A stretch of 64,000 nt of DNA, taken from the NCBI GenBank assembly GCA_037349315.1, contig JBAIAC010000008.1:37236001-37300000 (forward strand), read 5' to 3'. A program made the translations under genes and the position numbers. The stretch is from Chelydra serpentina (lineage: Eukaryota; Chordata; Testudines; Chelydridae). Of the stretch, positions 1 to 10,687 are shown in pieces (position 1 is the stretch's first letter; every line of letters starts with the position of its first letter). The notes beneath the pieces were generated by a model. It saw only the letters and a list, made by a program, of their open reading frames with translations. It did no database searches and was not told where the DNA came from.

Positions 1-715
1 AATGCTTTTAAAATCCATTTTAGGGGTCAAATGGGACTGAACCGATGCATAGTCTTGTGCTGGCCATTTCCATCAGGGTGTATTTCACTCTTACTGCTCG
101 GTTTTGGCTCATGGTAAAAACATTTCTTGTGCCATATCCTCAACAGAGCAGTTCTTTAAGGAATCCCATATAGACAAAGAGCAAGAAGTATTCTCTTAGG
201 CTGAGGTGAGAAATTCACTTCTATCAGCAGCTGCAGCAGTGCCTCAAGGTGGCATTATTGAATTATTTGTTTATTTTGTCTTCTTCCATGGCTTTTGGTT
301 GTCTCTGATTAATTTGCTTCTAGTTCAGTAGTCTGATGTATTCCCGTTAAGTCATCAAGGGGTACTGAAGAGCATAAAAACAGTAGTATTTAGGAATGTC
401 ATAATATAAGCATTGCCTTGGAGAGTATAAAATAAGCTTTGCAATTCACAGTGCTCTCTTGCAAAATATATTACTTACAAAACCTGAAAATATGAAAAAC
501 AAAGAGCTCTGTAGGCTTTTGTGGAATTTTTCACCCAGAAAGCAGATTTTGATTTTTCACTAGTTTCACTTTGGATATGAAAATGTTGGCGTCTGCCCAA
601 AATGTTTGCAGTAGTTATTTTCATAATTGCAAACTGATTCCAGGAGTTGTGCTCCTCCGATCTATGAACACAAATGCCATCATGTGATCTGTGTGTCCTG
701 TCAAAACTCGACAAC
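1..715. other. Intron sequence, no feature seen
   Basis: Ordinary AT-rich single-copy-looking sequence. The small open frames here are short and have no recognisable domain. Read as upstream intron of the GRM8 gene. Confidence 0.6.
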
Positions 716-1541
716 ATAGAATCATAGAATCTCAGGATTGGAAGGGACCTCAGGAGGTCATCTAGTCCAACCCCCTGCTCAAAGCAGGACCAACCCCAAC
801 TAGATCATCCCAGCCAGGGCTTTGTCAAGCCTGACCTTAAAAACCTCTAAGGAAGGAGATTCCACCACCTCCCTAGGTAACCCATTCCAGTGCTTCACCA
901 CCCTACTAGTGAAAAAGTTTTTTCTAATATCCAACCTAAACCTCCCCCTCTGCAACTTGAGACCATTACTCCTTGTTCTGTCATCTTCTACCACTGAGAA
1001 CAGTCTAGATCCATCCTCTTTGGAACCCCCTTTTAGGTAGTTGAAAGCAGCTATCAAATCCCCCCTCACTCTTCTCTTCTGCAGGCTAAACAATCCCAGT
1101 TCCCTCAGCCTCTCCTCATAAGTCATGTGCTCCAGCCCCCTAATCATTTTTGTTGCCCTCCGTTGGACTCTTTCCAATTTATCCACATCCTTTTTATAGT
1201 GTGGGGCCCAAAACTGGACACAGTACTCCAAATGAGGCCTCACCAGTGCCGAATAGAGGGGAATAATCACGTCCCTCGATCTGCTGGCAATGCCCCTACT
1301 TATGCAGCCCAAAATGCCGTTAGCCTTCTTGGCAACAAGGGCATACTGTTGACTCATATTCAGCTTTTCGTCCACTGTAACCCCTAGGTCCTTTTCTGCA
1401 GAACTGCTGCCCAGCCATTCGGTCCCTAGTCTGTAGCAGTGCATGGGATTCTTCCGTCCTAAGTGCAGGACTCTGCACTTGTCCTTGTTGAACCTCATCA
1501 GATTTCTTTTGGCCCAATCCTCTAATTTGTCTAGCTTAAAT
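716..1541 (-). mobile_element. CR1 LINE, 3' fragment
   Basis: Antisense CR1 non-LTR retrotransposon. The + strand starts with the reverse complement of the CR1 3' end (ATAGAATCATAGAATCTCAG), followed by the tail that reads, sense-wise, as the GGATGACCTCCTGAGGTC type. On the minus strand an open frame of 248 codons (800..1546) encodes the C-terminal part of the ORF2 reverse transcriptase, with hallmarks [54 protein letters not shown] and GLFSLQKRR. The endonuclease and the catalytic FADD region are absent, so this is a normal 5'-truncated insertion. The frame is still uninterrupted, which suggests a fairly young copy. It is closely similar to the copy at 8146..8781. Confidence 0.93.
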
Positions 1542-2179
1542 TTCAAGATACTGAATACTGAGAAAAAACAATGTGCAGATCACAAATGACTCAGACCGTT
1601 TTGGTAAATAATTCTGAATCAATAATAAATAAGAGAAAATGGTAAACATCTCCCAGACAATTTGGGAACAGAAAAGGGCTAAATTCATTAAATAAATTAT
1701 TCCCTATGAATTATTCACTGATAGATGAACCACAGAAATTTTGTAGATTTTGTCACTACAAAATCGGAATCTCTTGGGTCTAACAGCCAGTCTGGACATT
1801 TATCAAATTGATTTTCCTGCAAGATTAGAGGTCTCGTGGTGATCTCATGATTGTTTGATACCTTTGCTGGCATTTCTGGATGAAACCAGGACATTGCACT
1901 GATGTCTTAAACTGAAAACAAGTAACAGTTATTGGACTATTTTGGGAGTCTTGTGCAATGGCCATTTGTAGTTGTAGTTCCTGCACTCAGTAAAGTAACA
2001 GGGAGTGCAAGGGCTGTTCCATTAGTAGACACTGTTGGTACGTGGCTCCCTGAAGGGAACAGGAAAGAGAAGGAACCTTGAGGGTGTGAAGTTTGTCAGC
2101 CACACTGCAGGAAGGAAATGGCAGCATAATAAAAGATGATGTATCCTGCACAGTTCCCCTGCATACTGGGTCATTCTCA
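1542..2179. other. Intron sequence, no feature seen
   Basis: Unique-looking intron sequence between the CR1 fragment and a GC-richer repeat-like stretch. No gene, repeat head or tail was recognised. Confidence 0.5.
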
Positions 2180-3050
2180 TTGTCACAATGGTCAGTCCCT
2201 CTGTCATGGGGGAACCTCTCACCACTGGGTTGACGCCTCCTCGTGGTCACTCTGGGGATTCGTTTGAGGCCGACACCCCCATCCGCGATTTGCGCACCAT
2301 CACTCTGGCTCTCCTTCTGGCCCATAGCCCCTCTCTCAGCCGCTTCCTCGTCATGACTCAGCCCTCCAGCTAGGTCACTCTGTGTTCCCGCCCTTCCTGG
2401 GAGGGGGTGGGTATCACTGTCCAATAGTCCAGCCACTTCCTCAGTGGTGAGTAGGGGGATCCGGGCCTGCCCGTCACTCTGGATCCCAACCCAAGGACCC
2501 TATAGATAGCTGCCTCTTGCTGCAACTCTTTAACTTCTCCCAATGCTGCTATGTCTCCCTAGGCCATTTCCCCAGGCCCCAGCTGCTTGCTTCTTCACCC
2601 TTGCCTCAGAGCATGCAACTTCTCAGTCCCAACAACCAGCCAGGAGCTCCCTCTTGCTCCCCCAGTTCTTACTAGTAGTTGCTCTCACCATAGTACTGCA
2701 GGTGTCTCAGCCTGCTAGAGACACAGTCCTCAGTCCTTGAGCTCCCAGGAGCAACTGCCTCCATTCTGCACTGCAACTCTTCTTATATGGGTATGCTGGT
2801 CCTGGATTGGCTGCTTTTTGCAGCACTTTTCTGATTGATTGCACTCCACACAGTCTTTCTGTGCCACTTGGAGGACTCACCCCCACGGCTCCTTTCTGGG
2901 GCAGGTATGGTAGGACCTGGGGCCTGCCTTCATCCCTTCCACTTGCATATGGGGTGAACACCCCATCATATCCTCGTTGAGCTGTCCATGAGGCAGTGTG
3001 GCACTGCACTGCTCTTTATTTGGGCCAATGGTCGCATGCCACAGTTTGAC
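2180..3050. repeat. GC-rich unclassified interspersed repeat
   Basis: This stretch is markedly GC-richer than both flanks, with sharp edges near 2180 and 3050. Read on the minus strand it shows a promoter-like TATAAGAAG, purine-rich segments and an AATAAAG signal near 3015, a style typical of turtle LTR or retroelement untranslated regions. A 149-codon minus-strand frame (1987..2436) has no domain I recognise. I cannot name the family and did not find paired termini, so the element class and orientation are open. Confidence 0.35.
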
Positions 3051-4216
3051 CTTCTAGCAAAGAGTTTCAGTTTGAATTTTGGGTGATGGTTCAGATTGGT
3101 TTTCAGGTTAATCAATCCCTAAATGAAATCTCTATTCTTAAAATTTATTTAATGAGCACTGACAGTGTTCTCAGAGCTCTAGCCCAAGGAATTTGTAATC
3201 TAGTTCTGACATATTAATGGCCAGATCCTTAGCTGGTGTAAATGGATGTGTCTCTATTGACATCAATGAATCTGTGATGGTTAACCGCAGTTAAGGATAT
3301 GGCCCCACTGAATGATGATACTAACTTGAGTTGGTACAAAAATCATTATGAGGACATTGCTGAAAGTCCGAATAAAAGCAGTTTGCTTAAAGGAATGATA
3401 GGAAGGAGCGCTAAGTGGTATGGCAGTTCAGCAGAGAGAGACAGTTTCTGAATTAGACAGTGCTAAGGAAGAAAGCACAATGATGAGAATGGGAGAAGGT
3501 TAATGAGGCTCACAAAAAATAATTTTTTACACGATCATTGCATAAAATATTCCCAAAGTGTGGTACTGTGTGGGTGTTTATATATCTCATAAATACACAT
3601 CAATGATGATAATACTGTAATGATATATATAAACACACACACATATATATAATACACTTTTAAATTATTATGATTAATCATATGCAAAAAGTTGATACAC
3701 CAATTAATTTTGAAAGTCTCAAGTCAATAGATCTACATTTCAATGAATCACTAGCCATTTTTAAAATAAGAAAATACCTAATTCATTTATTTAGTCAGTT
3801 CCTATAAATAAAAAGGTGAGAGTACTGAGGAGTATCATGTCAGGGCAGGGGTAGCAATGCACATAAGTTAATACATGTATGTTTCCTTACATCCAGTTAC
3901 ATCCAGTATGTCTGTAACAAAGGGAGGTTGGGACACACTGGGCACATTTTTATTTATTACCAAAAATTGCTGCATCAATTGCCTTTCCGCTTGCCTCGGT
4001 TCTATTAACCCCAGGAAAAAATAGTGCAGGAAAACTATGACAAATCATTGTAGCTGAATCACAAAGATGAGTTACCATGCATTTCTGAGAGACTGTATTG
4101 TTACTTCAGCAGGTCCCTTTACACGAAAAGGGCATTTCTGATTCCACTGTGACTGTTACTGAGACATGTACCAGAAAAACATGCTTTTCCTAGTTTATTT
4201 TTAATTCTTAGTGCAA
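3051..4216. other. Intron with AT microsatellite and an old repeat fragment
   Basis: AT-rich intron. A short AT/CA dinucleotide tract lies near 3625..3655. The stretch 3220..3305 resembles the old fold-back repeat that has a GGCCAGATCCT-like end and ATGGCCCC-like other end. Nothing else was recognised. Confidence 0.45.
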
Positions 4217-6830
4217 CCTAAGGCATTATAAATAATAATGGGGGATTTCAACTATACCCATATTGACTGGGTACATGTCACTTCAGGACGGGATGCAGAG
4301 ATAAAGTTTCTTGAAACCTTAAATGACTGCTTCTTGGATCAACTAGTCCTGGAACCCACAAGAGGAGAGGCACTTCTTGATTTAGTCCTAAGTGGAGCAC
4401 AGGATCAGGTCCAAGAGGGGACTATAGCTGGACCGCTTGGTAATAGTGACCATAATATAATTACATTTAATATCCCTGTGGTGGTGAAAACACCACAGTG
4501 GCCCTTCACTGTAGTGTTTAATTTCAGAAAGGGGAACTACACAAAAATGAGGAGGTTAGTTAAACAGAAATTAAAAGGTATGGCCCCCAAAGTAAAATCC
4601 CTGCAAGGTGCATGGAAACTTTATAAAGACACCATAATAAAAGCTCAACTTAAATGTATACCCCAAATTAAAACACATAGTAAGAGAACCAAAAAAAGAG
4701 CCACCATGGCTAAACAACAAAGTAAAAGAAGCATTGAGAGTCAAAAAGGCATCCTTTAAAAAGTGGAAGTTAAATCCTAGTGAGGATAATAGAAAGGAGC
4801 ATAAACACCGGCAAATGACATGTAAAAATATAATTAGGAAGGCCAAAAAATAATTTGAAGAACAGCTAGCCAAAGACTCAAAAAGTAATAGCATTTTTTT
4901 AAAGTACATCAGAAGCAGGAAGCCTGCTAAACAACCAGTGTGGCCACTGGACAATTGAGATGCTAAAGGAGCACTCAAGGACGATAAGGCCATTGCGGAG
5001 AAACTAAATGAATTCTTTGCATGAGTCTTCATGGTTGAGGATGTGAGGGAAATTCCCAAACCTGAGCCATTCTTTTTAGGTGACAAATCTGAGGAACTGT
5101 CCCAGATTGAGGTGTCATTAGAGGAGGTTTTGGAACAAATTGATAAAGTAAACAGTAATAAGTCACCAGGACCTGATGATATTCACCCAAGAGTTCTGAA
5201 GGAACTCAAATGTGAAATTGCAGGGCTACTAACTGTCATCTGTAACCTATCATTCAAATCAGCTCCTGTACCAAGTGACTGGAGGATAGCTAATGTGACA
5301 CCAATTTTAAAAAAGGCTCCAGAGAAGACTCCGGCAATGACAGGCCGGTAAGCCTGACTTCAGCACTGGGCAAACTGGTTGAAACTATATTAAAGAACAA
5401 AATTGTCAGACACATAGATTAACATAATTTGTTGGGGAATAGTCAACATGGTTTTTGTAAAGGGAAATCATGCCTTGCCAACCCACTAGAATTCTTTGAG
5501 GGGGTCAACAAGTATGTGGACAAGGGAGATCCAGTGGGTATAGTGTATTTAGATTTTCAAAAAGCCTTTGACAAGGTACCTCACCAAAGGCTCTTAAGCA
5601 AAGTAAGGAGTCATGGGATAAGAGGGAAGGTTCTCTCATGGATTGGTAACTTGTTAAAAGATTGGAAACAAAGGGTAGGAATAAATGGTCAGTTTTCAGA
5701 ATGGAGAAAGGTAAATAGTGGTATCCCCCAGGGGTCTGTACTGGGACCTGTACTATTCAACATATTCATAAATGATATGGAAAAAGGGGTAAACAGTGAG
5801 GTGGTAAAATTTACAGATGATACAAAACTACTCAAGATAGTTAAGTCCCAGGCAGATGGCGAAGAGCTACAAAAGGATCTTGCAAAAGTGGGTGACGGGG
5901 CAACAAAATGGCAGATGAAATTAAATTTTGATAAATGAAAAGTAATGCACATTGGAAAACATAATCCCAACTATACATATAAAATGATGAGGTTTAAATT
6001 AGCTGTTACCGCTCAAGAAAGATCTTGGAGTCATTGTGAATAGTTCTCTGAAAACATCCACTCAATGTGCAGTGGCAGTCAAAAAAGTGAACAGAATATT
6101 GGGAATCATTAAGAAGGGGATAGATAATAAGACAGAAAATATCATATTGCCTCTCTATAAATCCATAGTACACCCAGATCTTGAATACTGTGTGCAGATG
6201 TGGTCAGCCCATCTCAAAAATATATATATTGGACTTGGAAAAGGTTCAGGAAAGGGCAAGAAAAATGATTAGAGGTATGGAATGGCTTCTGTATGAGGAG
6301 AGATTAATAAGACTGGGACTTTTCAGCTTTGAAAAGAGATGACTAAGGGGGGATATGATAGAGTTCTATAAAATCATAACTGTACATAAGGAAGTGTTAT
6401 TTACTCATTTTCATAACACAAGAACTACGGGCCACCAAATTAAATTAATAGGCAGCAGTTTGTTAAAACAAACTAGTTTGTTAAAACTAACAAAAGGAAA
6501 TATTTTTCACACAACGCACAGTCAACCTGTGGAACTCCTTGCCAGAGGATGTTGTGAAGGCCAAGACCATAACAGGGTTCAAAAAAGAACTAGATAAGTT
6601 CATGGAGGATAGGTCCATCAATGGCTATTAGCCAGGATGGGCAGGGATGGTGTCCCTAGCCTCTGTTTGCCAGAAGCTGGGAATGGGTGACAGGGGATGG
6701 ACCACTTGATGATTACCTGTTCTGTTCATTGCCTCTGGGGCACCTGGCATTGGCCACTGTTGGAAGACAGGATACTGGACTAGATGGGCCTTTGGTCTGA
6801 CCCAGTATGGCCGTTCTTATGTTCTTATTG
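4217..6830 (+). mobile_element. CR1-clade LINE, long degraded copy of a second subfamily
   Basis: Sense-strand LINE of about 2.6 kb. The 5' part encodes the C-terminal apurinic endonuclease region: GDFNYTHIDW, EPTRGEALLDLVLSG, and GNSDHN, which carries the conserved SDH. The reverse transcriptase follows in pieces at 5031..5351 (NKSPGPDDIHPRVLKEL) and 5429..5938 (IVYLDFQKAFDKVPH, SGIPQGSVLGPVLFNIFIND, FTDDTKLL), then 6036..6272 and 6355..6597. The metal-binding FADD motif reads FTDD, and several stops and frame changes separate the pieces, so the copy is dead. The N-terminal endonuclease and 5' UTR are missing. The 3' end is TTCTTATGTTCTTA, a different tail from the ATTCTATG CR1s here, so this is another CR1-clade subfamily. 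Its tail recurs antisense at 58161..58665. Confidence 0.92.
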
Positions 6831-7689
6831 TTCAGAAGATCCCTCAATCTTCTCTCTTCATTTTGTAAACACACACAATTGCTTTGTTTTGGCAGTTAGC
6901 AAAAACCAACCCTTCACATTTATGGAGAGCCTTTTTGTTACGGGTTACTCCAAACATTAGAATCTGCCTCTCTCTCATGCAATGGACACTGAAAAATGTT
7001 CTTTCTTCAAGTAGTAAGGTCCACAGTTGTAACATAGTCTGGGGGAAAATAAGAGATCGCTTTTCAGTAGCTTAGTGAACAACAAAGTTCTCATGCTATG
7101 CAACAGACAAGTTCACACAATTCACATCATTCATGTGTTACACCAAGTAAGAATTTATTCAGTTGGCTGGGCATAGTTTTAATCACAGCTGTGAAATTAT
7201 CTCAATTGGTAGGCTTTTCAGTGGAAGTGGAGTATCCAGTGATTGACAGAGCTGAGTTACACCCTCAAAGCTCCAAGCAGGGGCAAGACCATAGTCAGGT
7301 CAGTGTGGACTTTGCTACCTTAAGAAAGGATGTTTTGAGATTAAGCACTGTAGTCATAGATTTGTTCAAATGTAACTTTAGTTATTTGATTATTAAGATG
7401 CAGGCGTTCCCTCAAGATTGGAAAGTGACAGCAGATTTATAGAGTGCTACTTAAAAAGATGTCCAAAATGGAAATATTTTAGGGCATGATATTTATTAAG
7501 GTAATTACTTGTACCAGCACAGTTCGATAGATACATCAACCCATGCATTATAGAGTGCTGCTCATTAATATTTTTTTTGCAGGTCAGAAAGAGGATGTTT
7601 TACTTTCTAAATCAGGCATATCCAGTCCCCTTCAGCAGCTGTCTCCCTTATCACTTCCCCACTGAGTGTAGGGGTCGATTAACACTATA
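6831..7689. other. Intron sequence, no feature seen
   Basis: No coding or repeat signature was recognised. Small open frames (6844..7442) are short, overlap on both strands and carry no known motif. Confidence 0.45.
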
Positions 7690-7880
7690 TGTAACCCATG
7701 CCTGCTGGGCGTGGTGCTCTGTCCCCCTCTAGTGGCACCTAGACCACCTAGAGATTGATGAGTCTGCTACAGCCTTGGCTAAGGCTATGGCTTTTAGCTC
7801 ATGCAGTAGAGGCTCATAACAAGCTTCAGAGGTCCCAGGTTCAATCCTGATGACAACCGGGATCTGTCGGCGTTACAAAT
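7690..7880 (+). mobile_element. tRNA-like SINE
   Basis: A PolIII-type promoter pair is visible: an A-box-like TAGCTCATGCAGTAGAGGC at 7795..7813 and a B-box GGTTCAATCC at 7839..7848. Unusually, about 100 bases of non-tRNA sequence (TAACCCATGCCTGCTGGGCG, then a CCCCTCTAGTGGCACC segment) precede the tRNA-like part. A second copy lies antisense at 13470..13860, which shows this is a dispersed repeat and not a tRNA gene. No acceptor stem or anticodon arm can be folded confidently. Confidence 0.7.
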
Positions 7881-8145
7881 ACATGGATTCAATCCCTATC
7901 TCTTATGCTTCCAGGCAGTGAGTAATGGACAGTTCTCATGTTGATTGAGTCAGACTCATATAATGTCCTTTCTCTGTCTCTTCCCTTAGGCCATGTTAGT
8001 TAAATTAATTAATCTTTGTGAAATGATTTGAAAGTGCAAAGCATCATATAAACACTAACTATTTGTTATTAAGTCATGAGGTGGCCTGAGAGAGCACCAT
8101 GGACTTACCAACAGATGCTTGGCCTATAGTGTTCAGTTTTGTGCC

Positions 8146-8781
8146 ATAGAATCATAGAATCTCAGGGTTGGAAGAGACCTCAGGAGGTCATCTAGTCCAA
8201 CTCCCTGCTCAAAGGAGGACCAAACCCAACTAAATCATCCCAGCCAGGGCTTTGTCAAGCCTGACCGTAAAAACCTCTAAGGAAGGAGATTCCACCACCT
8301 CCCTAGGTAACCCATTCCAGTTCTTCACCACCCTACTAGTGAAAAAGTTTTTCCTAATATCCAACCTAAACCTCCCCCTCTGCAACTTGAGACCATTACT
8401 CCTTGTTCTGTCATCTTCTACCACTGAGAACAGTCTAGACCCATCCTCTTTGGAACCCCCTTTCGGGTAGTTGAAAGCAGCTATCAAATCCCCCCTCATT
8501 CTTCTCTTCTGCAGGCTAAACAATCCCAGTTCCCTCAGCCTCTCCTCATAAGTCATGTGCTCCAGCCCCCTAATCATTTTTGTTGCCCTCCGCTGGACTC
8601 TTTCCAATTTATCCACATCCTTCTTGTAGTGTGGGGCCCAAAACTGGACACAGTACTCCAAATGAGGCCTCCCCAGTACCAAATAAAGGGGAATGATCAC
8701 GTCCCTCGATCTGCTGGAAATGCCCCTACCTATACAGCCCAAAATGCCATTAGCCTTCTTGGCAACAAGGGCACACTGTTG
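8146..8781 (-). mobile_element. CR1 LINE, 3' fragment
   Basis: Antisense CR1, same subfamily as 716..1541 and differing from it at only about a dozen sites over the first 380 bases by eye. The minus-strand frame (8230..8832) encodes the reverse transcriptase C-terminal region with [11 protein letters not shown] and [15 protein letters not shown]. Similarity ends at about 8781, where the frame runs into unrelated sequence, so the insertion is 5'-truncated earlier than the first copy. Confidence 0.93.
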
Positions 8782-10548
8782 CCATGTTGCCCATTGCTCA
8801 TTGCAATGACAAGTCCCTTCAACCTCAGGCACTGGGTCTTCCCTTGACTTAGAAGAGCTATATCCCTAGCCACACTGAATTGTCATTATCCTAGGATGAA
8901 GGAGATGACGTTAGCAAGTGAGTTCTACAATGGCAAAGCACTTTAGATAATTTAAGATGTGCCAGAAGTTAACTCAGAACTTGAATTTATCCACTTGAAC
9001 ATATACTTTCTGAGATATTAAAAGTTTTGAAAAGGTTTTTCATGTTCTCACATCTCTGAAGTTCCTACTGCTGAGCAGCGTTGGATTTGGAATAGCCAAA
9101 ATAGCCCAATGAGCAGCTGGATATAGAGAGTGGAAATTTAGCCTCCTGGAGACAGATAAGGGAAAAGGATCTTGTGAAAATGGGTTGTGGGAAGAAGAGG
9201 GACATAACCTGGGGTCAAAGATGAGGAGTGGGAAAGAGAGAACCCAGCCTAATCTTGGAGTCGAAGATTTGTGTGGAGTGGAGTGGTTTGGCCCTGACAT
9301 GGATAGGGCAGAGGTATACGATCGTCTAAACTTTATGGGAAAGAAGAAAGCAAGAAAGAAGTAATAACTATGGAAGAAAGCACAATAGGTGTGAACTTTT
9401 CTATTGCTTTATTTCTTATTTTATTAAAGGTAGCAAGGGAAAATGTTTCTTGGGAATCACTGTTGCCATTTCTCCTATTTCTTCCCCGTTGGCATTTTTT
9501 CTCTTATTGTTCTTCCGTTTCCCCCCATAACTTCCTTTTTTTCTCCTTTTCTCCATTACCTTTTTCTTTAGAGCTGATTGAGATGTGACTCTTTCATACA
9601 CCTCTGTCAGGTGCTTTGGCCTGTGGGCTAGATCCGCTCTGTCACACACCATATAAACTGTGCACCTTGGGCACAATGTACTTCTAAGTATAATAATGCA
9701 TAGTTGAAATGAATATATTGCACCAGTTTTCTTTGTATCTATTCTCTGAGGAAACAGGCTGCTAGACGGATCTAGAAGGCTGCATATTTTTGCCTATTTC
9801 CACTTACAGATGTCACTAGTCTCTTATGCTGCAGCTAATACCAAGGACCAGCTAATGTATGGGGTTTGTTTGATCAGTTGAGTCTCATTCTCCTTTGCAG
9901 CTTGACTGTGTGACTAGTTCCCATTAACTCTGCCAGTGTGTTTAGAATTGCAAATTTGATTCCCTTATACAGCAACTCGATATTAAAATTTATTAATAAA
10001 TACTTTTAGCAATAATAATAGTATTTACACAGGCTGTAGCAAACATTCAGGGTGTAGGGTAATAGCACCATGGACTTGGCAAGAGTTCACATAGGAATAT
10101 GCTTAATTGTTATGCTGTGCTAAATTCCTCGTGGAATGCTGAGTGCATTAGAATCCATGGTAACAGTGCTTGGGTACAATACCTTATTACTGAGATGCTG
10201 ATAATAGAAGTCCATTTAACAAGAACCAAATGTCAGGGTTCTAAGAGTAGCAGGTGGCAGTATTTGTGCCTGAAGTAAACACAAACACAGTGCTTTTGTT
10301 TAAAAACAGAGATAAAATAAAGTATTTTTGTAGTGTTTGTTGTGGTTGGTTTGTTTGTTTCTTTTTTTACTGTCTGAATGTACAAGATCCAAGAATGAGT
10401 AGATAACTGTTTGAACTCCATCCACCAGAAATACCATTGCTAACTTAATAATATTAATACCAAAGCTCCTAGCTTACAATATCAAATGTTCTGTGTTTGA
10501 GTCCTGCTGGGGCAAAAAGCATTCAATTATATGATCTTTGGAGTAGGA
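8782..10548. other. Intron sequence, no feature seen
   Basis: Purine-rich segments near 9170..9370 and pyrimidine-rich segments near 9470..9560, but no gene or classifiable repeat. The small open frames here are not supported. Confidence 0.45.
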
Positions 10549-10687
10549 TAGGGTGACCAGATGTCCTGATATTATTGGGACTGTCCTGATATTAGGGGTT
10601 TTGTCTTATGTACGCAATTATATCCCCTTTCCCACCCCCCCCCCAAAAAATGTCTTGATTTTTCACGCTTGCTATCTGGTCACCCTA
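10549..10687. mobile_element. Short terminal-inverted-repeat DNA element
   Basis: The ends form a 14-base inverted repeat, TAGGGTGACCAGAT at the left and ATCTGGTCACCCTA at the right. The 139-base interior contains a C/A homopolymer-rich tract and no coding capacity. A second copy lies at 13910..14033 with a near-perfect 8-bp target duplication and a terminal sequence fitting the hAT pattern, so this is probably a nonautonomous hAT element. The duplication around this first copy is not clear. Confidence 0.72.

Noticed and set aside
800..1546. 248-codon minus-strand frame as a host gene
   Set aside because: It is the C-terminal reverse transcriptase of a CR1 LINE and ends with the CR1 3' tail.
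10549..10687. Tc1/mariner element with TA target site
   Set aside because: TA does flank the ends, but the second copy at 13910 has a near-perfect 8-bp duplication, which fits hAT better.
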